Shown: positions 8,769 through 16,430 of the stretch, one piece after another
Layout of the letters: each line of letters begins with the position of its first letter
Numbering within the stretch: position 1 is the first letter of the stretch
Assembly: GCA_026770615.1 (NCBI GenBank)
Contig: MU631586.1
Span: 29,021 to 50,831 of the forward strand
DNA: 21,811 nucleotides
Source of the DNA: Pavlovales sp. CCMP2436
Lineage: Eukaryota > Haptophyta > Pavlovophyceae > Pavlovales
Reading direction: 5' to 3'
Made by a program: the position numbers and the translations under genes
The notes under the pieces: model-generated
What the model was told of the DNA's origin: nothing
The model's database searches: none
What the model saw: the letters and a program-made list of their open reading frames with translations, nothing else

Positions 8769-10142
8769 ATGTCGGAGGTTCTGTTCGACAGACGATGGCA
8801 CAGAACGTCCAGGCCGTCCACGCGCTCACGCCTGTGCGTGGCATTCACCCTCTCCGTGTGCGCTTGCTTGCTTGCTGCTTGCCACACCCCGCGCGCTGAG
8901 ATCAGTGTGTTCGCGCGGCTCATCGACGAGGTCGAGGATCGCGTGTGCGGCGCTGTGCGGGTGGTGGAGCAAGCGGAGCGGCAGGTGAATGGCGAGACGG
9001 TCAGTGTCCTCTTTCTCGGCTGCAACGCCACTAGCATTGGCGCGCGCTTCGTCCAGCCCGCGCACGCGCGTGCGCAGCTAGTCTACACGGCGATGATTGT
9101 ACAGGCCGCCGCCGCCTTCCTCCGCCCGTCCGCCGAGGGGGCTCCCCGCCGCGCGCTCTGTCTCGGACTGGGCGCGGGCGCAGTGCCCACCACCTGGCGC
9201 TCCCGCCACGGTATGAGCGTCGACGTGGTCGAGAGGTCGCCCGCTGTGGTGTTGCTGGCCTCGCGTTTCTTCGGCTATGATGCGAGTCATGGTGCGCACG
9301 GCCGCACGGTCATTGGCGACGCCTTTGACGTGTTGCGCACAGGTGGGGAGGAGAAGGGAGGGGAGGAGAGAATAAGAGGAGAGAGAGCAGGGGGGGAGAG
9401 AGAGGGGGGCTCGCTGCTGCGCGCCAGTGACGACGACACGCGCTACGACTTGATCCTCGCTGACTTCTTCGACGGCACAGAGGGCGAGGAGGAGCAAGGG
9501 GATATTAAAAAACGGATATCCCCTAGGGAGGAGGAGCCCGCTCGCGAGGAGCGTGCGCTCAGTCCGCTGCTGCTTCAGCGCCTAAAACAGCGTTGGCTCG
9601 CGCCCGACGGCGTTTTGGTGCTCAATTTGTTGGCAGCGCTCGGCCCGGCTGCGGCCGAGATGAGGGCGCCCGCCGAGCGCGCATCCGCAGTGCTTTCGCG
9701 CGCGTTCGCGAACGTGCGCGTGTTCGCTGACCACACGCCCACGTCCGCGGAGACGGCGCCGAACGAGCCGGACACTAATTCGGGCGAGGCGATCGAGGCG
9801 TGCAATCTCGTCTTCTTCGCCTCTGACGGGCCGCTCGAGCTGCGCCTCTCGCCCGCACTGCTGCGCGCGGCCAGGGCAGCCGAGGCGGCGGGAGAGGAGG
9901 GCGGCGAGGCGCGCATTCTTGAGATGCTTGAGCGCCAGTGGGAGGTGCCCGCCCTGAGCTCGCGCCTTGGCGGCTGGGCTACTCGAGAGCCGCCGACGGC
10001 TGCGCAGGCCGCCGTCGGCTCGGCACGGGCTGCGGCCAGCATGGCCGCCGTCCAGCGCCGGCTGCTCCCGGAGGGCGTGTACGCGCTGCTCGCCGGCGAG
10101 GCCGCTATCGCGCGGAGAGACGCGGCGAGCTGTGTCACGTGA
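8769..10142 (+). CDS. Spermidine-synthase-like/METTL13-like SAM methyltransferase
   Basis: This is 457 residues from ATG 8769. The frame also has ATGs at 8550 and 8577, but that stretch is low-complexity. The chosen start leaves a short basic leader and the hydrophobic stretch VAFTLSVCACLLAAC, which could be a signal anchor or organelle-targeting segment. The Rossmann methyltransferase motifs run in order: GLGAGAVP (residues 133-140), VDVVERSPAVVLLASRFFGY with the acidic ligand, VIGDAFDVL, YDLILADFFDG and WLAPDGVLVLNLL. This order matches the spermidine-synthase-like fold and the C-terminal METTL13 type. I see no polyamine-site signature, so substrate is unknown. A Glu/Arg/Gly-rich insert (about 9343-9425) and an acidic insert (about 9478-9560) interrupt the core. 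Neither has good splice sites that keep frame, so I keep them as coding low-complexity. Confidence 0.78.
   Translation: MSEVLFDRRWHRTSRPSTRSRLCVAFTLSVCACLLAACHTPRAEISVFARLIDEVEDRVCGAVRVVEQAERQVNGETVSVLFLGCNATSIGARFVQPAHARAQLVYTAMIVQAAAAFLRPSAEGAPRRALCLGLGAGAVPTTWRSRHGMSVDVVERSPAVVLLASRFFGYDASHGAHGRTVIGDAFDVLRTGGEEKGGEERIRGERAGGEREGGSLLRASDDDTRYDLILADFFDGTEGEEEQGDIKKRISPREEEPAREERALSPLLLQRLKQRWLAPDGVLVLNLLAALGPAAAEMRAPAERASAVLSRAFANVRVFADHTPTSAETAPNEPDTNSGEAIEACNLVFFASDGPLELRLSPALLRAARAAEAAGEEGGEARILEMLERQWEVPALSSRLGGWATREPPTAAQAAVGSARAAASMAAVQRRLLPEGVYALLAGEAAIARRDAASCVT
9497..9524. repeat. 9-bp perfect inverted repeat inside the methyltransferase gene
   Basis: AGGGGATAT (9497-9505) and ATATCCCCT (9516-9524) are exact reverse complements around a 10-base A-rich loop. 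The tract lies within an acidic/basic low-complexity insert between conserved methyltransferase motifs, and encodes a DIKKRISP-like stretch. Confidence 0.85.
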
Positions 10143-10144
10143 CA
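10133..10144. promoter_or_regulatory. 12-bp CACGTG-centred palindrome over the stop codon
   Basis: TGTCACGTGACA is a perfect palindrome containing the E-box/G-box core CACGTG. It overlaps the TGA stop (10140-10142) of the methyltransferase gene. A bHLH or bZIP-type site is possible but unproven. Confidence 0.4.
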
Positions 10145-10425
10145 TGAGCCTGCCCGTATTGCGGACAGTGGCTCTAAGCTTGTTGTATTTCTAGCTGAGA
10201 TGTCCGGCGACAACCATTTATTTTTACGATGCGTGGCCGGCGCGGGCGGGTGACACGTGTCGGCGACTGGTGGCAACGCCATGGGCTGACTCACGAGTGT
10301 GCTGGCAAGCCCGCAGGGGGTGACCTGAGCCGGATAGCCATAATTATTTTTTCGACCTAGTTATGATATATACAAAAGAAATAACTACAGCCGGGAACTA
10401 GCACGACATCCATGGAGGCTGCATA
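10145..10425. other. Convergent 3' intergenic region
   Basis: These 281 bases lie between two convergent genes. They hold a second CACGTG palindrome (gacacgtgtc, 10252-10261), an AT-rich block (10341-10385) and a 7-bp inverted repeat tagttat/ataacta (10358-10364 and 10381-10387) with a 16-base loop. The AT-rich block is the likely 3'-end processing zone for both transcripts. No gene is seen. Confidence 0.5.
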
Positions 10426-13400
10426 TCAGTCATCGCCCGACGTGTGAAAGCTGTCCTCCCACCGCTGCAGGCGCGCCATCATCTCCGCATTGACGGACGG
10501 CTCGAATGAGTCCAGCACGTGCTCGAAGTGCGCCCCGCTGAGCTGCTCGGCCCTCTCGCCGATCGCGTGGTAGACGGCCGAGTGGCACAGGCTCTTGAGG
10601 TCCGCGGCCGAGAAGCCACCCGTGCGGCGCGCGAGCTCGGCGGCGACCTCGTCGAGAGGCCACGCGCCGCCAGCCGCCGAGCCGCCCGCGCGCGGCGCCC
10701 AGCTCGCTGCGCGCGGGATGCGGCGCAGCGCGCCCGCGAGGATCTGCGCGCGCGCGCGCTCGTCGGGCGGGGCGATGAGGAGGACGTGCTCGAAGCGGCC
10801 GGGCTGCAGCAGGCTGCGGTCGAGCGCGTCGGGCACGTTGGTCGCGCCCACGACGACCACGCGCTGGTAGGCGGAGGCGGCGCGGCAGGCGTCCATCTCG
10901 AGCAGGAGCTGCAGCAGGCTCTTGTGCGCCGAGCCGTCCGCTCCCTCGCGCGGCCGCGCGCCGAACATGGCCTGCAGCTCATCGAGGAAGAGGAGCGAGG
11001 GCGCGAACTCCTTGGCCTTGGCGAAGACCTGTGCGATGGCCGCCTCCGAGCCGCCCACGTCGCCGCGGACCAGCTCGGGGATCTGCACGCTGATGAAGTT
11101 GAGGCGCGACTCGCACGCCATCGCCTGCGCGAGCAGCGTCTTGCCCGTGCCCGGCGGGCCGTAGAGCAGCACGCCGTCGGCCATCTGCACGCCGAGCGAG
11201 CCGAGCAGTGCGCCGTGCGCGTGCGGCCAGACGAGCAGCTCCTCGAGCCGCGCCTTGGCTGCCTCGAGGCCGCCCACGTCGACCCAGCGCACGCGCGGCA
11301 CGAAGGGGCGCGCGCCGCGCAGGTCGCGCAACGACGAGGGCGGCACGCGCGCCGCGGCCGCCTCGAGGTCCGCCAGGCACACGCGCACCGCGCCGGCCGC
11401 CCCCCCTGCAGCCACCCCCCTCGGCGCCCCCTCCAACGCCCCCCCCTCGGGTGCCGCCTCGAGCGCACGCGCGCGCACCTCGGCGGCGAGCGCGCGCAGG
11501 TCGGCGCCCACGTAGCCGTGCAGCCGCATCGCCAGCGCGCGCAGCCCGCGCGCCGCCGCGCCGTCGCCGTCGCCGCCGCCGCCGCCGCCTTCGCCCTCGC
11601 CGCCGCCCGCGCCCTCGCCGTCCTCGCGCACGCACACGCGCGCCTCGGCGAGGCAGGCGCGCAGGATGTCGAGCCGCTGCTCGGGCGCGGGTGGGCCGAG
11701 CACCACGTGCGCCGCCCAGCACTCGCGCAGTAGCGGGTGCAGCGCCTCCGCCTCCGCCGCGACGCCCACCACCAGCACCCGGGCCGACCCGCAATCGCCG
11801 CCGCTGCCGCCGCCGAGCCCATCCCGCGGCGGCGGGCGGCCTTGCCAGACGCTGACCTCCCTGAGCGCCCCGGCCAGCGCCGCGAGCCGCGCCAGCCCGT
11901 CCGCCGCGCGCGAGGTGCTCGCGTCGGCCGGCGCAAGGATGTCGAGCCCGCCCGCGAGTAGCACGAGCAGCGGCTGCGCCCCCGCGCCCGCCACCGCCGC
12001 GCGCAGCGCCGCGGCCGGCTCGCCCGCGCAGAGCTCGGAGGCATCGAGGGCGTGCACGAGGGCGCCCGCCTGCTGTGCGAGCTCGAGCAGCAGCGCGCGC
12101 TTGCCGACGCCGGCCGGGCCCGTGAGCAGCACGGTGCGCGGCGCAGCGAGCCGCGCGCGCCAGCTGCCGCCACGCGCACCGAGCGCTGCCTCGACGAGCG
12201 CGCGCAGCCGGCGCCCCTCCGCCCCGCGGCTGCGCGCCAGCCGCGCGGGCGCCGCCTCGCAGCAGTTGTCGCAGATAGCCGTCGGCGGCGCGGGCCAGGC
12301 GGGCACCTCCTCGCGCCAGCCGAGGCCGCAGTGCGGGAGCACCTCCACCTGCGTCGCGGCGGTCACGTGCCCCCACGCACGCAGCTCCACGTCGTGGCCG
12401 CGCGCCTCGGCGAACTGGCGCGAGTAGCCGTGCGCCTCTGCGCGCACCACGAACGCGAGGCGCACAGTCCGCTCGTGCACGCGCACTTCGAGGCGCACCA
12501 CGGCGCGGTCGCGCACCAGCGCGCACGCGCAGTGGCAGCTCGCGTCCGACGGGTGCGGCCGATTCGGTGCGGCCGAGCGGCCGAGCCAGAGCCTCGCCTC
12601 GACCGCGCTCGGCATCGCGTCGCGCGGGAGCAGCTCGAGTGCGACCAGAGTCACGCACCGCCACTCCTGCACGTCGACCGCCGCCGCCACCCGCACGCAC
12701 GCGTCCGTGCACGCGCGAGGCCCCTTGGCGCCCACGAGCGGCTGCTCGAGCGGCGGTGCGCGCGGCGGCCCGCGCCAGGGGCGGAGCAGGAGGCGCGGCT
12801 GCGCTTTGTCGCGCGCGCTGGAGATGAAGACGCAGTCGCACGGCCGCAGGTCCAACGCAGACTCGAGGTGAGTCGGCAGGGCGCAGAGGCCATCGGGAAT
12901 CTCCTCGCTTGCGCTCACGCTGCACAAGTCGGCCGAAGCCACCACCGCCGCCGCGCGCTCAAAGTACCTGGCCATGGAGGAGCTGGCGCTGACGTAGCCG
13001 AGCTTGGCGTAGAAGCCAACGTTCTTCGGCGAGCACTCGAGCACGACTGTCTCCGCGCCCGCGGCCGAGGCCGCGTCGGTGAGCGCGCGGATGAGCAGCG
13101 CGCCTAGCCCACGCCCGCGCGCCCGCTCGTCGATCACGATGTCCTCAATGTGCGCGCGCAGCCTGCCCTCACCGGGGCGCAGCGCCACCGGCACGAGCAG
13201 CAGCGTGCCGACCCCGACCAGCGCGCCGTCGCACGCGCCGTCCACTAGCGCGAACGCGGCCATGGTGTCGTCCGCGCTGGCCCGCTCGACGAACGCGACG
13301 AAGGCAGCTTCAGACACCTCGCCAACCGTGGTAAGCTGCGCCAGCAGCCCAAGCGCACCGCGCCCAAAGTCGGCCACGCTCAGCCGGCGCAGCTCGAGCG

Positions 13401-13731
13401 CCACCCCGGCGAGCTGCGGCGCAAATGCGCTGAGCGGGACGCGGGCGGCGGGAGTGTGCGGGCGGTAGCGCATCTGCACGCCCTTGTTCTCGAAGCCGAG
13501 CCGCGCGTAGACGGGCTCGTCGCCCGGCGCACACGCGGCGATGATCTTGTAGCAGCCCCTGCCGGCGGCGAGCTCGGCCCCCGCCTCGATCAGCTCGGCG
13601 GCACCAGCGCCGGCGGGGCCAAGCTCCGCGTCCTCCAGGTGCGCCACCCGACCACATGAGTGGATCAGCTTGGGCTCGTCGAAGAACGAGGCGCTCGCTG
13701 CTCCCCGCGCAAGGCGCGCCTCCGCGATCAT
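10426..13731 (-). CDS. Fusion of GNA1-like acetyltransferase domains to a PEX1/PEX6-like double AAA+ ATPase
   Basis: This is 1101 residues from ATG 13731; the frame opens further only to a GTG at 13815. Residues 1-90 resemble the second half of glucosamine-6-phosphate N-acetyltransferase (LIHSCGRVAHLED, then GCYKII near 58 and LGFENKGVQM). Residues about 115-285 form a complete GNA1-like GNAT domain: LGLLAQLTTVGEVSE, HIEDIVIDERARGRGLG with the acetyl-CoA loop near 205, VLECSPKNVGFYAKLGY. A Cys-containing middle region of unclear fold follows. AAA D1 has Walker A GPAGVGKR (538-545) and a Walker B lacking the acidic pair (LLVLLAGGLD). AAA D2 is canonical: WVDVGGLEAAK, GPPGTGKT (858-865), LLFLDEL (about 912) and GATNVPDALDRSLLQPGRFEH. 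The D2 string ESRLNFISV and the C-terminal PSVNAEM favour PEX1/PEX6-type peroxisomal ATPases over CDC48. No stop or obvious intron breaks the frame. Confidence 0.78.
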   Translation of the reverse strand: MIAEARLARGAASASFFDEPKLIHSCGRVAHLEDAELGPAGAGAAELIEAGAELAAGRGCYKIIAACAPGDEPVYARLGFENKGVQMRYRPHTPAARVPLSAFAPQLAGVALELRRLSVADFGRGALGLLAQLTTVGEVSEAAFVAFVERASADDTMAAFALVDGACDGALVGVGTLLLVPVALRPGEGRLRAHIEDIVIDERARGRGLGALLIRALTDAASAAGAETVVLECSPKNVGFYAKLGYVSASSSMARYFERAAAVVASADLCSVSASEEIPDGLCALPTHLESALDLRPCDCVFISSARDKAQPRLLLRPWRGPPRAPPLEQPLVGAKGPRACTDACVRVAAAVDVQEWRCVTLVALELLPRDAMPSAVEARLWLGRSAAPNRPHPSDASCHCACALVRDRAVVRLEVRVHERTVRLAFVVRAEAHGYSRQFAEARGHDVELRAWGHVTAATQVEVLPHCGLGWREEVPAWPAPPTAICDNCCEAAPARLARSRGAEGRRLRALVEAALGARGGSWRARLAAPRTVLLTGPAGVGKRALLLELAQQAGALVHALDASELCAGEPAAALRAAVAGAGAQPLLVLLAGGLDILAPADASTSRAADGLARLAALAGALREVSVWQGRPPPRDGLGGGSGGDCGSARVLVVGVAAEAEALHPLLRECWAAHVVLGPPAPEQRLDILRACLAEARVCVREDGEGAGGGEGEGGGGGGDGDGAAARGLRALAMRLHGYVGADLRALAAEVRARALEAAPEGGALEGAPRGVAAGGAAGAVRVCLADLEAAAARVPPSSLRDLRGARPFVPRVRWVDVGGLEAAKARLEELLVWPHAHGALLGSLGVQMADGVLLYGPPGTGKTLLAQAMACESRLNFISVQIPELVRGDVGGSEAAIAQVFAKAKEFAPSLLFLDELQAMFGARPREGADGSAHKSLLQLLLEMDACRAASAYQRVVVVGATNVPDALDRSLLQPGRFEHVLLIAPPDERARAQILAGALRRIPRAASWAPRAGGSAAGGAWPLDEVAAELARRTGGFSAADLKSLCHSAVYHAIGERAEQLSGAHFEHVLDSFEPSVNAEMMARLQRWEDSFHTSGDD

Positions 13732-13750
13732 GCGGCGCCCGCCCCGTGTG

Positions 13751-13759
13751 CTATATACA
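13751..13759 (-). promoter_or_regulatory. TATA-like element upstream of the GNAT-AAA gene
   Basis: The minus strand reads TGTATATAG about 20 bases before the ATG at 13731, in an otherwise GC-rich stretch. If it is a true TATA box, the 5' leader would be extremely short or the real start would be a downstream ATG. It could be chance. Confidence 0.25.
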
Positions 13760-14618
13760 GTTGAACCGCACACAGGAGTGGTGGGTCTACCTACCCTTCG
13801 CCACGCCTCGGACACGGGATTTCACCAACTTGTTGTCTGTCCCAGGTGATGTCCACCTGGGGTATCACCGTCGGGCTTCGTTGGGCTCCGTGCCCCAGGT
13901 GCCGGGCTAGCACCGTACACTTCACGCCCGGGGTCGCAATTAACTAATCTCCAGTGTTTATTATTTAATGAGATTTAATAAATAATAACAAAATCTAGTA
14001 AAATAGTAAGGCCGGGCTATGGCTTCGGTTATACCCGGGTAGTCCGCAAGTGGGGAATGAGCATACTGCGCACTGTGAGCCTCTGTGATCTAAGACAGAG
14101 CTCGCTGTAGGCTTGCTGGATTCGTCTCGGCGAGCTCTACATATTTTATACATTTATCAGACATTTGTGAGTTCAGGTACGTGGATGGAAAATTATCGGA
14201 AATTACCTAAGGTAGTTTTTTTTGTAAATTTATCATAAATTTTAAATTTGTGAGTCGGGTAATGCCAATGGACGCGAGCAAAATTACACTCGCCCGGTCC
14301 GGCGGCTACAAGCTGGTAATGTGAGCACCGCATGGCGGGTGGCGACTGGTGGCGACCCTCACTCTTTTAATTAGTTCGCCTAATTTTTTGTTGTATAGGG
14401 TCTTTGCAACGTCGTTAGCTAGCTTAAGCGGTTGATAACAAGGGTGTATCCGACTCGGACTATGATTCGACTGCTACCTCAACCTGCAATTCGGCATGCG
14501 TTAACCAGGGCTACAACCCGTCAGTGCGCACGCGCGTCTTAGGCTGTGATCTCGTGCCGCGCCGCGCCGCCCCGTTTCTTGCGCGCTTCCCTCTTGCTCC
14601 ACGCCAAACTCCGCTTCT
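13760..14618. other. AT-rich spacer with hairpins, no gene seen
   Basis: About 860 bases have no coding frame I can support. The left part is mixed composition. From 13940 it turns AT-rich. It holds a 10-bp perfect inverted repeat (ttattattta 13958-13967 with taaataataa 13979-13988), aaattta-tca-taaattt near 14228, and a stem-loop with a T-run at 14369-14389. The phrase ggcgactggtggc at about 14341 also occurs at 10262. Confidence 0.55.
14369..14389 (+). terminator. Stem-loop followed by six T residues
   Basis: AATTAG (14369-14374), loop TTCGC, CTAATT (14380-14385), with a T6 run at 14384-14389. The form resembles a Pol III or bacterial-style terminator. No upstream RNA gene or CDS on this strand is recognised, so function is uncertain. 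Confidence 0.25.
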
Positions 14619-14700
14619 TATAATTTATTCCGCTCGAGTCCTCTCGTCGTCGTCGGTTCATAACGACGTTTTCGCAAGTGAATCCGCCGTTCCAACAGGT
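14619..14700 (+). repeat. Dispersed repeat, copy 2
   Basis: This is about 82 bp aligning with copy 1 at 6599-6682. It has the same tataatttattccgc start, the same ggttcataacgacgt hairpin core and the same caggt end. Differences are a few substitutions and small indels around the gtc triplets. The sequence before and after is unrelated to copy 1, so the repeat unit itself seems to have moved. Confidence 0.8.
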
Positions 14701-15039
14701 CTTCGTGACCACCACTGAAAAAATTGCATTGTTGAGATGTCCTTGCCACATTGATTGTCGCCGCCGCCGCCGCCTTCCATGTGCCACTGTCGTCGTCGTC
14801 CCAGCCGCCCACGTTCGACTCTCACCACAGCTTGCCGTCTCCTTCTCTCGAGCTGCTGCGGCTGCCGCTGCCACCGTTCCCATCTCCACCACGCCCTCAC
14901 CTTCGCTCTCACCTTCCCCCTCTCCTCTCCCCTCGCCGTTTTGGTTTCGTCAGTCTTAATTTCTGGCTTCTTATCATTGGGTGAGACTGTCATCTGTTGC
15001 TATATATATAGTGGCTCAGCATGGTTCAACAGGTGTTGT
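14701..15039. other. Low-complexity spacer 3' of the minus-strand retroelement
   Basis: About 340 bases hold a cgc-triplet run (14759-14774), gtcgtc triplets, pyrimidine-rich stretches (14870-14940) and a TATA-like tatatatata (15001-15010). It may include the 3' untranslated part of the minus-strand retroelement ending at 15040, but I find no clear poly-A tail or target-site duplication. Confidence 0.4.
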
Positions 15040-15703
15040 TCACTCACTGACGTGGTCGACGTCAGACGTTAGTCCTGGCAGCAGAAATGGTGGTGGTAGA
15101 GGTGAGGTTGGTGGTGAACTCATAGCAATTGCCACAGGCTCCCCCCCCTCATCTGTTGCTTCAAAGTGTGTCCTGCCTTCATCGATGGAGATTACGCATA
15201 TCATCCTTCCTTCGTTGCGCGACTCTGCGATAAGCTCAGGTAAGGATTTTACGTTAGCTCCAGGCCGAGCCTGTCCACCCGTTTCCGTTTGCGCTGTATG
15301 ATAAGAGGCCGTTCAGAGGCTCGGCGCTGTATATAGCGATGAATTTATGCACATGCCCCTGCTCCAGTCTCTTAATCAGAACCACATCTTTGCCTACGCA
15401 TGTAGCGATGCTGTGGAGCATGTTATCGTTCATCCATGCTGCCTGATTTGGTCCGAAGTGAGGCGGCCCGTACTTTGCTTGAGCTTCGATTGGCCAAACG
15501 TTATGGATTAGCCGGTGGTCAAGGTTATTGCCGAGAGGGTCACCTACGTTCTCCGGTCTGCGTAGATTCAACTGTTCCTGGATGTGTTGCGGGAGGCTGC
15601 GGGCATGTGTGATTGCCGCATTTCGTAGTGCTATGACTGCCTCCCAGCTAAACGTCCTTCCTGTACTTCTCAGCACAGCATAGGAGAGGCAGTTTCCATC
15701 ACC
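15040..15703 (-). pseudogene. OTU-like cysteine protease domain of the retroelement
   Basis: The segment begins GDGNCLSYAVLRST. The DGNC of the OTU family (Asp and catalytic Cys, 15689-15700) lies directly after an in-frame TAA (15704-15706). It continues with WEAVIALRNAAI, and AAWMNDNMLHSIATCVGKDVV fits the family's W-x-x-[DE]-x-L...A helix and following strand. After a frameshift near 15260 the minus frame reads ICVISIDEGRTHFEATDEGG, where the His at 15166-15168 is in the position of the catalytic His. A Pro-rich tail then ends at TGA 15040-15042. OTU proteases cleave ubiquitin linkages or process polyproteins, and occur in some viruses and retrotransposons. This copy is inactive by frame. 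Confidence 0.62.
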
Positions 15704-15706
15704 TTA

Positions 15707-16430
15707 TATGCTTGCGTGGGTTAGATTTACCCTTGCCAGCAGCGCTCTCAGGTTGCCAGCCGGTTCGCTTGTCCGTAGATCTCCAGTGATTGTGACGGCT
15801 TCTTCCTCTGTAGGGGCTTTTTGTGCTCTACTAGCCTTTCTTCCTGCTCCCCGTGGGTCCGCTGGGTTGGGTAGTGAGGTGTTAGACCTACCGTTAGGTA
15901 CCCCGATAGTAATAACAACCCGGCCAGTGCCACTACTGGCTTTCTTGGGAGGTGGGCTAATCGGGCTTGCCTGGGTGACTATGAGCCCTTGCAGTAACAC
16001 CTTTCTAACCTTGCTGTCTCTAATGGCAAGCATGTAAAAGTGTTGGCCGTAGTGTGCGGTGGGTTTATCTCCTGCCTTCATCTGCATTCGGAGCAGGGCA
16101 GTCCTCCGTTTGCAGTGCATTCTGAGGCTGCTTGATACCACCTCCTTCTGCAGCAGCCTGCGCTTGATCATCATGGGTCGGCCTTCATCGTCTTTCCAGC
16201 TGCCTTGTGCAGAGCTCTCTCTATCTTGGTCTATGAGATCGTTAACTTTCTGGTCTATCTGTCCCGCATAGTAGTCCTCCCTCGCCATGACTGCTGATGC
16301 GGCAGAGCGGGCTCCGCCTTTAGATATGTTGTCGTCTGTGGCCTCTTCCACTGCTGCAATCAGGGCCTGTTTGAGTGCTACACGAATAGCAGCTGTCTCA
16401 GCCAGGGCATCCCCTGAATAAATGGTCTCT
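15707..16430 (-). pseudogene. Retroelement linker between zinc knuckle and OTU domain
   Basis: About 240 codons are open in one frame, from just after the frameshift near 16420 to the TAA at 15704-15706. The protein is rich in Lys, Arg, Gln and Ala, with helical stretches (ALIAAVEEATDDN, RMHCKRRTALLRMQMKAGDK) and a disordered Ser/Pro/Gly stretch toward its end. No catalytic motif is seen. It joins in frame to the OTU segment if the stop is ignored. Confidence 0.5.

Noticed and set aside
9343..9427. Intron in the methyltransferase gene (GT at 9343, AG at 9427)
   Set aside because: Removing 85 bases breaks the frame into the conserved YDLILADFFDG motif, and the tract is purine-rich where a pyrimidine tract is expected.
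10519..11733. 404-codon plus-strand Arg/Ala-rich frame
   Set aside because: Antisense shadow of the AAA+ D2 region.
13732..13815. N-terminal extension of the GNAT-AAA protein to 13815
   Set aside because: It starts at GTG, crosses a TATA-like sequence, and shows no GNAT homology or coding bias.
14539..14993. Small Arg-rich and Ser/Pro-rich frames on both strands
   Set aside because: They translate triplet repeats and the dispersed repeat; none has a domain or consistent codon use.
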